The notes: generated from the sequence alone by a model not told the origin. 64,000 nucleotides of DNA from Microbacterium sp. T32 (GCF_001619615.1 NZ_LQQP01000012.1:487638-551637), one strand, 5' to 3'. Positions 1 through 12,341 are shown, numbered from the stretch's first letter. A program made the numbers and translations.

Positions 1-2015
1 GCATCGAGGCATCCAGCGCGTGAGTCACCTCGGCCCCCTCGGGCACCGGGAACGACAGGACGAACTTCGCTGCATTCAGCAGCTTGATCGCGAGACGGCG
101 GCCGATCTTGATCTGCGTCGGGTTCTGCGGGTCGAACGCCGCGTCGGTGCCGAGACGGCTCGAGGCCGCCCAGTAGCGCACTGCGTCGGATCCGTGCTGC
201 TGCAGGATGTCGGCCGGCGTGACCACGTTGCCCTTCGACTTCGACATCTTCTTGCGGTCGGGGTCGACGATGAAGCCCGAGATGGCGGCATCCGACCACG
301 GCGCACGGTCGTCCTCGAGGGCGCTGCGCAACATGGTCGAGAACAGCCACGTGCGGATGATGTCCTGACCCTGCGGGCGAAGGTCGAACGGCGCGACGAG
401 GTTCCAGAGCTCGTCGTCGCGCTGCCAGCCGCCGGCGAGCTGCGGCGTGAGCGACGACGTCGCCCACGTGTCGAGGATGTCCTGCTCGGCGTCGAATCCA
501 CCGGGCACGCCGCGCTGGTCCTCGGTGTAGCCCGGGGGCACGTCGGTCGTCGGGTCGACGGGCAGCGACGCGAGGTCGGGCGTGAGCACGCGGCCGTAGT
601 CGCGCTCCCCGTTTTCGTCGAGGCCGTACCAGACCGGGATCGGCACGCCGAAGAACCGCTGACGCGACACGAGCCAGTCGCCCGTGAGTCCGTTGGTCCA
701 GTTCTCGAAGCGCACGCGCATGAAGTCCGGATGCCATGACATCTCGCGCCCGAGGGAGATGAGACGCTCGCGCAGCTCGGCGTCGCGCGCCCCGTTGCGG
801 ATGTACCACTGGCGCGTCGACACGATCTCGAGCGGTCGGTCGCCCTTCTCGAAGAACTTCACCGGGTGCGTGAAGGGCTTCGGCGCGCCCTCCATCTCGC
901 CGGACTCCTGCAACAGCTCGACGATGCGCTTCTTGGCGCTGAACACGGTCTTGCCCGCGAGTTCCGCGTACGCCGCCTTCGCGGCATCCGTCACGATCAC
1001 ATCCGGAGCGTCGGCGACGATGCGACCGTCTTTGCCGATGATCGTGCGATTGGGGAGGTCGAGCTCGCGCCACCAGATGATGTCGGTGACGTCACCGAAC
1101 GTACAGATCATCGCGATGCCCGACCCCTTGTCCTGCTGCGCGAGGGGGTGGGGGAGCACCGGCACCTCGACGTCGAACAGGGGCGTGCGCACCGTCGTGC
1201 CGAACAGCGGCTGGTACCGCTCGTCGTCGGGGTTGGCCACGAGCGCGACGCACGCGGCCAAGAGCTCGGGGCGCGTCGTCTCGATGAACACGTCACCCGA
1301 GCCGTCGGTCTTGTGGAAACCGAGGCGGTGATACGCGGCGGGCTGGTCGCGGTCCTCGAGCTCGGCCTGCGCGATGGCCGAGCGGAAGTCGACGTCCCAC
1401 AGCGTCGGCGCGAGCGCCTGATACGCCTCGCCGCGCTCCACGTTCCGGAGGAACGCCAGCTGGCTGGTGCGCATCGAGTCGTCGGAGATCGTGCGGTACG
1501 TCTGGCCCCAATCGACGCTGAGCCCGAGGTCGCGCCACAGCGCCTCGAAGGCCTTCTCGTCCTCGACCGTGAGCTCTTCGCACAGCTCGATGAAGTTGCG
1601 GCGGCTGATCGGCACCTGGTCGGCAGCCTTGCTGCTCTTGTTGTCGCCGCCCGAGAACGGGGGAGTGAAGTCAGGGTCGTACGGCAGCGACGGGTCGCAG
1701 CGCACGCCGTAGTAGTTCTGCACCCGACGCTCGGTCGGCAGGCCGTTGTCGTCCCAGCCGATCGGGTAGAACACCGTCTTGCCGCGCATGCGCTCGAAGC
1801 GCACCTTCACGTCGGTGTGCGTGTAGCTGAAGACGTGCCCGATGTGCAGGCTTCCGGATGCCGTCGGCGGAGGCGTGTCGACCGAGAAGACGCCGGCACG
1901 ACCCACCTGTGCCGCGCGGACGCGGTCGAAGACGTACGTGCCGCGGTCGGTCCACGCGGCATCCCACTTCTGCTCGAGGCCCTCCAGGGCGGGCTTGTCC
2001 GGAATCAGCGACATG
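1..2015 (-). CDS. valS: Valyl-tRNA synthetase, N-terminal part (3' end outside window)
   Basis: Class I aminoacyl-tRNA synthetase that charges tRNA-Val in the cytoplasm. The reading frame starts at the ATG at 2013-2015 (MSLIPDKPALEGLEQKWD) and stays open to base 1, so about 670 residues are visible and the C-terminal anticodon-binding part is cut off. The HIGH motif appears as SGSLHIGH near residue 52 and the KMSKS loop as KKMSKSKGN near residue 588; the insert between them is the editing domain. Sequence such as DTPPPTASG before HIGH is typical of actinobacterial ValRS, which separates it from the LeuRS and IleRS also in this window. The upstream region holds diverged intergenic repeats rather than a recognisable T-box. 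Identification is firm; only completeness is limited by the window edge. Confidence 0.96.
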
Positions 2016-2089
2016 GGTACTCCTCGAGCGATATAGACGGCACCGTGTGTGCGTGCCTGACTGTGGAATGTCGCTCGAGTCTACCGGGC

Positions 2090-2347
2090 GCGCGGGGTGG
2101 GCCGCGGAGGCGTGGGAGGCAGCAGGGCGGCGGGGTGGAGGCGCTGACTCAGCGATCCGCGATGAATCAGTGCCGCATCAGCTTGAGCGGCTGAGGCAGC
2201 GCGAATCGCTGACTTTGCGCCGCGCGCCGCTCGAGAACGACGGTCCGTGGATCTTCTGCACGAACTCAGCGATCCGCGCTTGCTCAGCCAGATTGCGGCC
2301 GATGCGGCTGAGCCGCCGCCGATCACTGATCTTGCGCCGCGCGCCGA
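2090..2347. repeat. Intergenic repeats, family B, two diverged units
   Basis: The 389-bp gap between valS and the next gene holds two units about 117-120 bp apart. Each begins with CTCAGCGATCCGCG (2148 and 2265), has a central TCAG...CTGA inversion, and ends with TTGCGCCGCGCGCCG (about 2213 and 2334). The first unit also carries an inverted AATCGCTGA near 2204. The same words recur at 3.3, 11.4 and 27.5-28.0 kb. No convincing promoter or other gene is seen in the remainder of this gap. Confidence 0.7.
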
Positions 2348-2404
2348 CCCCTCCTCCCCAGCCGACCTTCTCTCCACAGATCCTGGCGACGACCCCCGCG
2401 GCGC

Positions 2405-3268
2405 ATGCTCGATCGCGACGATCGTCGAATGGATGCCACCCCCGCCCAGGCCGTCGTCGCGCACGTCACTGCGCTCGGCGGCGTCGCCCGTACCGCTCAC
2501 GTCATCGCGGACGGCTACAGCCGACACCGCATCGCGCACGCCGTCGATCTCGGACTCGTGTCGCGCGTCCGGCGCGGCTGGATCGCGGTGCCCGGCGCCG
2601 ATTCCGACCTCGTCGCCGCAGCCCGGTACGGAGTCGTCGTCTCCTGCGTCACCGCAGCAGCGCGCCTCGGACTTTGGGTCACGCATACGCCCGAGACTCC
2701 GCACGCCGCGTACCCGGGACGCGGCCGGGTCGCCCAGTCGGCCGCCGTGGTGCACTGGCAGCGGCCGATCGTCCCGCGGCATCCCGACGTTCTCGAAGAC
2801 CCCGTCGAAAACGTCCTCATGACCGTGGCATCCTGTCTGCCGTTCGAAGAGGCCCGGGCGATCTGGGACTCCGCGCTCAACAAGGGCCTGGTCGACCTGG
2901 CCACCCTGAAACGGATGCCATGGACCGGCGCCGCGCGCAGGCTCGTCGACGAGGCGACACCCTGGGCGGATTCCGGACTCGAGACGATCTTCGTGGTGCG
3001 GCTTCGCTGGCTCAGGCTACCGATCCGCGTTCAGGTGTGGATCGCGGAGCACCGCGTCGACGTGCTGATCGGCGACAGGCTGGTCGTGCAGATCGACGGT
3101 GGCCACCACGTCGATGCGCAGCGCACCTCGGACATCCGGCACGACGCGGAACTGTTGCTGCTCGGGTACCACGTCATCCGCGTCGGTTACGAGCAGATCG
3201 TGCACCGGTGGCCCGAGGTGCAGGACCGGATCCTGCACGCGGTCGCGCAGGGGCTGCATCGGGCCTGA
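2405..3268 (+). CDS. AbiEi-N-like / DUF559 domain protein
   Basis: A 287-residue protein of the common actinobacterial type with an N-terminal winged-helix-like region (residues about 10-75; ARTAHVIADGYSRHRIAHAV and a following RRGW) resembling AbiEi antitoxin N-domains, and a C-terminal DUF559 region (about 200-280) with a Vsr/PD-(D/E)xK-like fold. The pattern there is VDVLIGDRLVVQIDGGHH followed by RHDAELLLLGYHVIRV. The usual acidic residue before the IDG step is Gln here, so nuclease activity is uncertain. The start is ambiguous: ATG at 2405 or ATG at 2429 (MDATPAQ), and neither has a good ribosome binding site. The gene sits alone between two repeat blocks, which fits an accessory gene. 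Function is unknown; an orphan regulator or nuclease remnant is possible. Confidence 0.75.
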   Translation: MLDRDDRRMDATPAQAVVAHVTALGGVARTAHVIADGYSRHRIAHAVDLGLVSRVRRGWIAVPGADSDLVAAARYGVVVSCVTAAARLGLWVTHTPETPHAAYPGRGRVAQSAAVVHWQRPIVPRHPDVLEDPVENVLMTVASCLPFEEARAIWDSALNKGLVDLATLKRMPWTGAARRLVDEATPWADSGLETIFVVRLRWLRLPIRVQVWIAEHRVDVLIGDRLVVQIDGGHHVDAQRTSDIRHDAELLLLGYHVIRVGYEQIVHRWPEVQDRILHAVAQGLHRA

Positions 3269-3304
3269 CGGGCACCCCGGGATCGCGTCCGCCCTCCGAG
3301 GTCT

Positions 3305-3378
3305 GCGCAACCTCACTGATCTGCACAACCTCAGCCCGAAACGCCGGATGCCGACTGAGATTGTGCAGATCCCGGAGC
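3305..3378. repeat. Intergenic repeat, family B, single unit with 20-nt arms
   Basis: This lies between the 3' ends of the DUF559 gene and the convergent pentapeptide-like gene. Its arms are GATCTGCACAACCTCAG and CTGAGATTGTGCAGATC, complementary apart from one base, with about 22 nt between them. The GCACAACCTCAG core is the shared word of the family. A hairpin here could terminate transcription from both sides, but there is no T-run. Confidence 0.7.
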
Positions 3379-3407
3379 GGGCGTCGGTGGCCGCCGACGC
3401 GGCGCGG

Positions 3408-4064
3408 TCAGTCCTGCACGTCGATGCCGAGCGCCCGGGCGAAGTCGGCGGCGGCGAGCTCGACCTGGCGGTGGCTCAGGGTGACGCCGCGGAGGGAGTC
3501 CGGCCGTCCGTAGGAGATCGCCTCAAGACCGCGCAGGTCGACGTGTTCGGCGCGCAGGCCGTCGGAGTCGACCTCGTCGGCGCGGGAGTCCTCGAATCGC
3601 ACCCGGGACAGCGTCGCGAGGGGCAGATCGAGCGTGCCGATCACGCAGTCGGCGATCAGGACGTCGCGCACGCTCGCGCCGCGCAGCGACAGATAGTCGA
3701 TGCGCACGCCGCGCAGCTCAACGCTGTCGAGTTCGGCGCCCGACAGGTCCAGCGTGCCGATGCGGCCGCCGTCCACGGCGATGTTCCGCCAGCGCCCGTC
3801 ACGCGCGAGAAGCTCCGTGACCCGAAGCGAAGAGATCGCGACGTCGACGAGGGTCGCACCGGTGAGGTCGAGGGAGTCGACGGATGCCTCGGCGATCACG
3901 CTCTCCGAGATCGTCGAGTGCGCGGCATCCACGTGTCCTTCGAGCGAGACGACGCGAGTGCCGAGGAGGACCGCCCGCGGTCCGAGGCCGTGCGCGGTCT
4001 CGAACTCCCGAGGCAGGTCGGGGGCCGAGACGCGGGGCGGCAGCGGACCGCGGACGCGTGCCAC
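3408..4064 (-). CDS. Pentapeptide-repeat-like protein
   Basis: A 218-residue soluble protein with repeated short beta-type turns such as LDLTGATL, LDLSGAEL, VELRGVRI, LSLRGASV and VDLRGLEA between residues about 65 and 190. This spacing matches a degenerate pentapeptide-repeat (right-handed quadrilateral helix) solenoid. Such proteins are mostly of unknown role; some mimic DNA and bind gyrase, but nothing here shows that. The start is a GTG at 4062-4064 that directly follows the TGA (4067-4065) of the upstream transporter gene, so the two are probably translationally coupled. No signal peptide or membrane segment is seen. Close Microbacteriaceae relatives appear to exist as 'pentapeptide repeat-containing protein', judging from family knowledge only. 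Confidence 0.75.
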   Translation of the reverse strand: MARVRGPLPPRVSAPDLPREFETAHGLGPRAVLLGTRVVSLEGHVDAAHSTISESVIAEASVDSLDLTGATLVDVAISSLRVTELLARDGRWRNIAVDGGRIGTLDLSGAELDSVELRGVRIDYLSLRGASVRDVLIADCVIGTLDLPLATLSRVRFEDSRADEVDSDGLRAEHVDLRGLEAISYGRPDSLRGVTLSHRQVELAAADFARALGIDVQD

Positions 4065-5387
4065 TCAGGCCTCGATGGATTCGGGGCGACGGCGCGAAGC
4101 CGCCCACGCCGCGACGAGCGTGAGGGCGGAGAGGACGGCGAGCACGACACCAGGATGCCACCACGCGAACGCCGTCTGCGTACCGAGCGCCGCGGTCACC
4201 AGCGGGACGAACCCCGAGATCGTCGCGGCGATCGCGTACGTGAGAGACAGCGCCGAGTACCGGAAGTGGTCGGGGAACAGGTCGCTCAGGAGTCCGCCCA
4301 GCGCGGCCCACGACATGGTCGGCAGGATGCCGCCGATGATCATCGTCGCGACGAGGATCGGGAACGTCGCGAACTGCAGCAGGAAGTACATCGGGAACGT
4401 GATCAGCAGCGTGCCGAGCGCGCCCCAGGCCACGACCTTGGCGGAGCCGATGCGGTTCGCCCAGGCACCGAACAGCGGGATCGTGACCAGCTGCAGGAGG
4501 GCGCCGATCGTCGTGGCGACGAGGAGGTCCTGGAAGCTGAAGCCGAGACGCTCGACGCCGTAGTTGATCGTGTACGTGTTCATCAGCGAGTACGAGCCGA
4601 TACCGAGGAGCGCGGCGCCGATCGCGATGATCACCGCGGCCGGACGGGCGCGGAACATCGTCAGGACCGGAAGCCGGTCGCGGCGACCGGTGGCGACGAC
4701 GTTCTCGAATACGGGCGTCTCGTCGATCGACCAGCGCAGGTACAGCGACACCAGCAGGAGCGGCACGGCGAGGAGGAACGGGATGCGCCAGCCCCAGGCG
4801 GCGAGCTGATCGGCGGGCAACACGAAGGTCATGACGATGAAGACGACGGCGGAGAGGATCGATCCGACGGGCGAACCGAGCTGCGGGATCGCGGCGTAGA
4901 ACGCGCGCTTCACGGGGCTGGAGTGCTCGGTCGCGAGCAGGATCGAGCCGCCCCACTCTCCGCCCAGCGACAGGCCCTGCGCGATGCGCAGCACCAGCAA
5001 CAGCACGACACCGAGCCAGCCGGCCTGGGCGTACGTGGGCAGCGCACCGATCAAGCCCGTCGCGACACCCATGATCCCGACGGTCCACAGCAACGTCGTG
5101 CGGCGGCCGAGCCGATCACCCATGTGGCCGAAGATGATCGCGCCGATGGGACGGACCACGAACGCGAGAGCGATCGTCGAGAAGGATGCCAGGGTCCCGC
5201 CGACCTCGCCGAGCGGACCGAAGAACAGCGGCCCGACGAAGAACGCGGCGAAGTACGCGTAGACGTAGAAGTCGAACGACTCGAGGGACGTGCCGATCAT
5301 CGAGGCCCACGCGACGCGACGGGCGGGTGCGGAGGTGGTCGGGCGGGGGACGGGGGGAGCGGAAGTCACGGGGTTAGATCTTGGCAC
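4065..5387 (-). CDS. MFS transporter, metabolite:H+ symporter (MHS) type
   Basis: A 440-residue membrane protein with about 12 hydrophobic segments. The start region (SMIGTSLESFDFYVYAYFAA, residues about 29-48), the loop GHMGDRLGRRTTLL after TM2-TM3 and the loop SLGGEWGGSILLATEH are hallmarks of the MHS group (ShiA, ProP, KgtP-like), which import organic acids or osmolytes with protons. The substrate cannot be read from sequence. The gene lies immediately upstream of, and shares a stop/start junction with, the pentapeptide-like gene. Upstream it is divergent from the ileS T-box leader. The ATG start gives an N-terminal Pro/Ser-rich cytoplasmic tail of about 25 residues. Confidence 0.88.
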   Translation of the reverse strand: MPRSNPVTSAPPVPRPTTSAPARRVAWASMIGTSLESFDFYVYAYFAAFFVGPLFFGPLGEVGGTLASFSTIALAFVVRPIGAIIFGHMGDRLGRRTTLLWTVGIMGVATGLIGALPTYAQAGWLGVVLLLVLRIAQGLSLGGEWGGSILLATEHSSPVKRAFYAAIPQLGSPVGSILSAVVFIVMTFVLPADQLAAWGWRIPFLLAVPLLLVSLYLRWSIDETPVFENVVATGRRDRLPVLTMFRARPAAVIIAIGAALLGIGSYSLMNTYTINYGVERLGFSFQDLLVATTIGALLQLVTIPLFGAWANRIGSAKVVAWGALGTLLITFPMYFLLQFATFPILVATMIIGGILPTMSWAALGGLLSDLFPDHFRYSALSLTYAIAATISGFVPLVTAALGTQTAFAWWHPGVVLAVLSALTLVAAWAASRRRPESIEA

Positions 5388-5455
5388 GAGTCCAGAAACT
5401 CGCGCGCACCGTCGGGCATTCCCGGGGGCGGCCCGCGGGCCCCGACGGGACGGCG

Positions 5456-5461
5456 TAGAAT
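5456..5461 (+). promoter_or_regulatory. -10 box of the ileS T-box leader
   Basis: TAGAAT at 5456-5461 would start transcription near 5468, about 18 nt before the specifier triplet. This fits the known short 5' end of actinobacterial ileS T-boxes. No good -35 hexamer is visible. Confidence 0.55.
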
Positions 5462-5466
5462 GGGCG

Positions 5467-5656
5467 GATCAGCACCGATCCGGCCATCACCGGGGAGCTC
5501 TCGGAAGAACAGGGTCCAGGCCCCCACTAGAACCGAGCGGGGCAGGCCCGTCACAGCCGCAGTGAGAGCGGCGTCCACTCCGGTGGGCGCAATGCGGGGT
5601 GGTACCGCGGTCCGACCGGATCGTCCCTGCAGGTGGATCGCAACCTGCGGAGAGAC
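5467..5656 (+). promoter_or_regulatory. T-box riboswitch (ultrashort stem I, translational type) controlling ileS
   Basis: The 190-nt leader contains the conserved T-box segment CGGGGTGGTACCGCG (5595-5609), which pairs with the free NCCA end of uncharged tRNA. The Ile specifier ATC (5486-5488) sits in a small loop closed by CCGG/CCGG, matching the ultrashort stem I of actinobacterial ileS T-boxes. A second helix is seen as CTCGG/CCGAG around 5499-5545. There is no T-run terminator. Instead a hairpin (GCAGGT 5629-5634 with ACCTGC 5643-5648) lies directly before the GGAGAG ribosome binding site, so control is probably at translation start. Uncharged tRNA-Ile should release the ribosome binding site and raise IleRS synthesis. 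Confidence 0.93.
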
Positions 5657-9084
<3,428 letters not shown>

Positions 9085-9088
<4 letters not shown>

Positions 9089-10437
9089 GCGACCGTTCCC
9101 GCGCCGACGCCGTCTACGCCGCGCTGCTCCAGCGACAGGGCGAGCAGTGGGTGCAGCCGCGCGTCGAGCGGACGCGCCGCGTGCTCGAGCTGCTCGACGA
9201 CCCGCAGCGCACCTACCGCGTCATCCACGTCACCGGCACCAACGGCAAGACCTCGACGAGCCGCATCATCGAGAGCCTGCTGCGCGCGCTCGGGCTGCGC
9301 ACGGGCCTCTTCACGAGCCCGCACCTCGAGCGCTTCACCGAGCGCATCCTCATCGACGGGGAGCCGGTGGCGGATGCCGCGGTCGCCGACGCGTGGGACG
9401 AGATCCAGCCCTTCGTGCAGATCGTGGATGCCGAACTCGAAGCGGCCGGAGATGCGCCCCTGACGTTCTTCGAGCTGCTGACCGTGCTCGCGTTCGTCGC
9501 GTGCGCGGACGCGCCGATCGACGTGCTGGTGCTCGAGGTCGGCATGGGCGGCGAGTGGGACTCGACGAACACCGCCGACGGCGACGTCGCGGTCTTCACG
9601 CCGATCGACATCGACCACGCCGACCGGCTGGGCAACACCATCGCGGAGATCGCGACCGTCAAGGCCGGGATCATCAAGGAGGGCGCGGCCGTCGTCTCGG
9701 CCGCACAGCCGGAGGAGGCGCGCCGCGCGATCCTCGCCCGCGCCGAGAAGATGCACGCGACCGTCGCGTTCGCCGGGGAGGGGTTCGCGCTGGAAACGCA
9801 GACCCTTGCCGTGGGCGGTCAGCTGCTGACCGTCCGCGGCGTCGCCGGCACGTACCCCGAGCTGTACCTTCCGCTCTACGGCGCGCACCAGGGCGCGAAC
9901 GCCGCCCTGGCGATCGCCGCGGTGGAGTCGCTCATCGGCGGGGGAGCGCAGCCCCTCAACGCCGACATCGCGGGCGACGGCCTCGGCGCGGTCACCTCGC
10001 CCGGCCGTCTGCAGCTCCTCGGTACCGCGCCGACCGTACTGGTCGACGCCGCGCACAACCCGCACGGGGCGCGTGCGCTCGTCGCCGCCCTCGACGAGGC
10101 GTTCGACATCGACGAGTGGGGGGCGGTCGTCGGCATCCTGGCCGGGAAGGACACCGTCGGCATCGTGTCGACGCTGACCCCGGCGGTGGCGCGCGTGTTC
10201 GCGACCACACCCGACAGCGAGCGCGCGGGCGACCCCGACCTCATCGCGGACGTCGCCGAAGCGGCCGACGTGCCCGTCACCGTGCACCCGACGCTCGAGG
10301 ACGCCGCGGACGCGGCGCGCGCGTGGGCCGCGGAGTCGGACCGCCGCGCCGTGATCATTGCCGGATCCGTCATTCTCGCGGGCGAGGCGATCCGCCTGTC
10401 CGAGCTCGAGGACTGGAAGTCGGGGTGGCAGCGATGA
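9085..10437 (+). CDS. folC: Folylpolyglutamate synthase / dihydrofolate synthase
   Basis: ATP-dependent Mur-ligase-family enzyme adding glutamate to dihydropteroate or folates in one-carbon metabolism. The 450-residue product has the P-loop [13 protein letters not shown] near residues 47-59, followed by [15 protein letters not shown], the classic FolC signature. The later [12 protein letters not shown] (about 315) is the Mur-ligase C-domain motif. Its ATG overlaps the ileS stop, and its own stop overlaps the next ATG, so ileS-folC-DUF4233 read as one transcript. Whether it has both dihydrofolate synthase and polyglutamylation activity cannot be told from the sequence. Confidence 0.96.
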
Positions 10438-10856
10438 GTCCGCGCGAGCCTCGCGCTCCGCGAGAGCGACGCCCCCGCCGCACCCGAGGAGCGCAGGAAT
10501 CGCTCGGCGCGGTCGTGCTCGGCTTCGAGTCGATCGTCGTCTTCCTCGGCGGACTCGTCGTGTACGGCCTGAAGGCGCTGCCGTGGGGGATCGAGCCGTG
10601 GTGGGGGATCGTGGGCGGCGTCGTCCTGGCCGCCGCGATGGTCGCGACCTCGGGTCTGCTCCGCCACCGCTGGGCGATCATCGCGGGCTGGGCACTCCAG
10701 GTGATCCTGGCGCTCGGTGGCATCCTGGTTCCGGCTCTCGCCGTCGTCGCTCTCATTTTCGGTGGGATGTGGGCGTATGCGACGATCAAGGGAGCGGCTC
10801 TCGATCGTGCCAACGCGCGGAGGGCCGCCGACCCCGACCTCTCGAACGGAGAATGA
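10434..10856 (+). CDS. DUF4233 family small membrane protein
   Basis: A 140-residue protein with a basic N-terminus (residues 1-20 rich in Arg/Pro) and four hydrophobic segments between about 22 and 120 (AVVLGFESIVVFLGGLVVYG is the first). It matches the actinobacterial DUF4233 family, which is found between folC and ndk in many relatives. No function is known to me. The ATG overlaps the folC stop by 4 nt, and the stop is 3 nt before ndk, so it is expressed with both. It may simply be an integral membrane partner of an unrelated process carried in a conserved operon. Confidence 0.85.
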   Translation: MSPREPRAPRERRPRRTRGAQESLGAVVLGFESIVVFLGGLVVYGLKALPWGIEPWWGIVGGVVLAAAMVATSGLLRHRWAIIAGWALQVILALGGILVPALAVVALIFGGMWAYATIKGAALDRANARRAADPDLSNGE

Positions 10857-10859
10857 CCC

Positions 10860-11276
10860 ATGGCCACCGAAGAGACCCTCGTCCTGGTCAAGCCCGATGG
10901 GGTCGCGCGCGGCCTGACCGGCGCGATCCTCGCCCGCATCGAGGCGAAGGGCTATGCCCTCGTCGACATCCGCCTGGTCGAGCCCGACCGCGAAACCCTG
11001 GCGCGGCACTACGCCGAGCACGAGGGCAAGCCGTTCTACGAGCCGCTGCTCGAGTTCATGCTCTCCGGTCCGTCGGTGGCGATCCGCCTCGCCGGCAACC
11101 GCGTCATCGAGGGCTTCCGTTCCCTCGCCGGCACCACCGACCCCACGACCGCCGCCCCCGGCACGATCCGCGGCGACTTCGGCCGCGACTGGGGCCTCAA
11201 GGTCCAGCAGAACCTCGTCCACGGCAGCGATAGCCCCGAGTCCGCCGCGCGCGAGCTCGCGATCTGGTTCGCCTGA
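10860..11276 (+). CDS. ndk: Nucleoside diphosphate kinase
   Basis: Transfers the gamma phosphate from ATP to other NDPs through a phospho-histidine. The 138-residue length is standard. Sequence MATEETLVLVKPDGVARGL at the N-terminus and NLVHGSDS near residues 116-123, with the catalytic His in that motif, identify it securely. GTIRGDFG and the C-terminal AIWFA are family-typical. It is the last gene of the ileS-folC-DUF4233-ndk run and is followed 14 nt later by a strong terminator hairpin. Confidence 0.98.
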   Translation: MATEETLVLVKPDGVARGLTGAILARIEAKGYALVDIRLVEPDRETLARHYAEHEGKPFYEPLLEFMLSGPSVAIRLAGNRVIEGFRSLAGTTDPTTAAPGTIRGDFGRDWGLKVQQNLVHGSDSPESAARELAIWFA

Positions 11277-11290
11277 TCCCGGATGCCACG

Positions 11291-11327
11291 ACGGCCGCCG
11301 CCCCCTCGGGGCGGCGGCCGTTCTCTG
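11291..11327 (+). terminator. Rho-independent terminator after ndk
   Basis: A 14-bp perfect stem (ACGGCCGCCGCCCC at 11291-11304 with its complement at 11308-11321), a 3-nt loop, then TCTCTGT. Very stable, GC-rich, short T tail as is usual in actinobacteria. Confidence 0.85.
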
Positions 11328-11339
11328 TGCCGGCGGCGC

Positions 11340-11540
11340 GGCGGTGGCTCAGCGATCCGCGCCGGGTCAGTGGCATCCACCCGAACCGGACTGAGGACGT
11401 GCAGATCACTGAGGTTATGCAGGGCGGCCCGGACGGCACCGCGGTCGCTCCGCGATCGGCACAACCTCAGCAATCCGCACCGGCTCAGTGGCATCCGCGC
11501 CGATTCGACTCACCTTCCGCGGATCGCTGACGTTGAGCGG
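11340..11540. repeat. Intergenic repeats, family B, two units between convergent genes
   Basis: The stretch holds CTCAGCGATCCGCG (11348), two CTGAGG...TGCAG words in direct order (11392-11421), GGCACAACCTCAGCAATCCG (about 11457) and an inverted GGATCGCTGACGTTGAG (about 11520). GTCAGTGGCATCC and CTCAGTGGCATCC occur once per unit. It fills the space between ndk and the VKOR gene, and no coding potential of its own is seen. Confidence 0.7.
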
Positions 11541-11545
11541 CGAGG

Positions 11546-12145
11546 TCAGATCTGGCCGAGCACGTTCAAGCGGAGCTGCGCGATGACCGCGACGACGACG
11601 TAGGCCCCGAACGCCATGAGCGGCACCCACGCCATGAGCGAGGACGCGGCATCCCGTGCCTTCTGTCCGACGGGGAAGATGCCCTCGCGGAACAGGTGCA
11701 GCGTGACCACGATGAACGTCGGGATCGTGACCGACCACGTCACCATGCACCACGGGCAGAGCGTCCCGAGTACGAAGATGCTCTGCGAGATGAGCCAGAT
11801 GACGAAAGTCATGGCGCCGGCGATCCCGAGCCAGAAGATGATCCAGAACCAGCGCGCGAAGCGGGCACCGGCGAGGATCGCGAACCCGACGACGATCGGC
11901 GCGATCCACGCGGCGAGGCCGATGATCGGGTTGGGGAAGCCGAAGACACTGCCCTGCCAGGACTTCAGGTTCGCGGTGCACTGCACCAGCACGCTGAAGT
12001 CACAGGATGCCGCGGCCCCGCCGTCCATGAGCTGGTGGAAGCGTTCCATCGTCAGCGAGAACGCGGCCCACCAGCCGACCGCCCCCGCGATGATCAACCA
12101 CACCGCGAGCACTCGGGGCTGACGCGGGGTGACGGTTTCACTCAT
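11546..12145 (-). CDS. Vitamin K epoxide reductase (VKOR) family membrane protein
   Basis: Membrane thiol oxidoreductase that in actinobacteria reoxidises DsbA-type proteins and so drives disulfide formation outside the membrane. With the ATG at 12143-12145 (MSETVTPRQP) the protein is 199 residues with about five hydrophobic segments. The loop cysteine pair is Cys48 and Cys56, and the CPWC redox centre is at residues 130-133, as in mycobacterial VKOR. A longer upstream reading is possible but lacks a better start. A DsbA-like gene lies at 57.8 kb, but that protein has no signal peptide, so it is not an obvious partner. Family call is firm; physiological partner is inferred. Confidence 0.93.
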   Translation of the reverse strand: MSETVTPRQPRVLAVWLIIAGAVGWWAAFSLTMERFHQLMDGGAAASCDFSVLVQCTANLKSWQGSVFGFPNPIIGLAAWIAPIVVGFAILAGARFARWFWIIFWLGIAGAMTFVIWLISQSIFVLGTLCPWCMVTWSVTIPTFIVVTLHLFREGIFPVGQKARDAASSLMAWVPLMAFGAYVVVAVIAQLRLNVLGQI

Positions 12146-12226
12146 GCTCGCGATTCTTGCACTGCGGCCTGATGTGCTGCGTGTGGGTGCCTCGCCGTCG
12201 AGAAGCCCGCGCAGGCACAGACGCAG

Positions 12227-12297
12227 GCGCATAAACGCTCCGGCTCGCCGGAAACGCCCGGACACGGCGTTTCCGGCGAGCCCGGGCGTTTATGCGC
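12227..12297. repeat. 71-nt near-perfect palindrome upstream of the RNase E/G promoter
   Basis: The outer arms are GCGCATAAACGC (12227-12238) and GCGTTTATGCGC (12286-12297). The inner arms are GGCTCGCCGGAAACGCC (12242-12258) and its exact complement (12266-12282). The loop is 7 nt and only one internal pair mismatches. It lies in the 389-bp gap between the divergent VKOR and RNase E/G genes, about 45 bp upstream of the RNase E/G -10 box, so it is outside that leader. No matching copy was noticed elsewhere in the window. Confidence 0.85.
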
Positions 12298-12341
12298 GGT
12301 ACACGTAGCTCGGCGAAGTGAGCGAATCCGGCCGACCGTGC

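Noticed and set aside
1..2015. ileS or leuS identity for the first gene
   Set aside because: The form of the HIGH and KMSKS regions and the N-terminus fit ValRS, and ileS and leuS are found elsewhere in the window.
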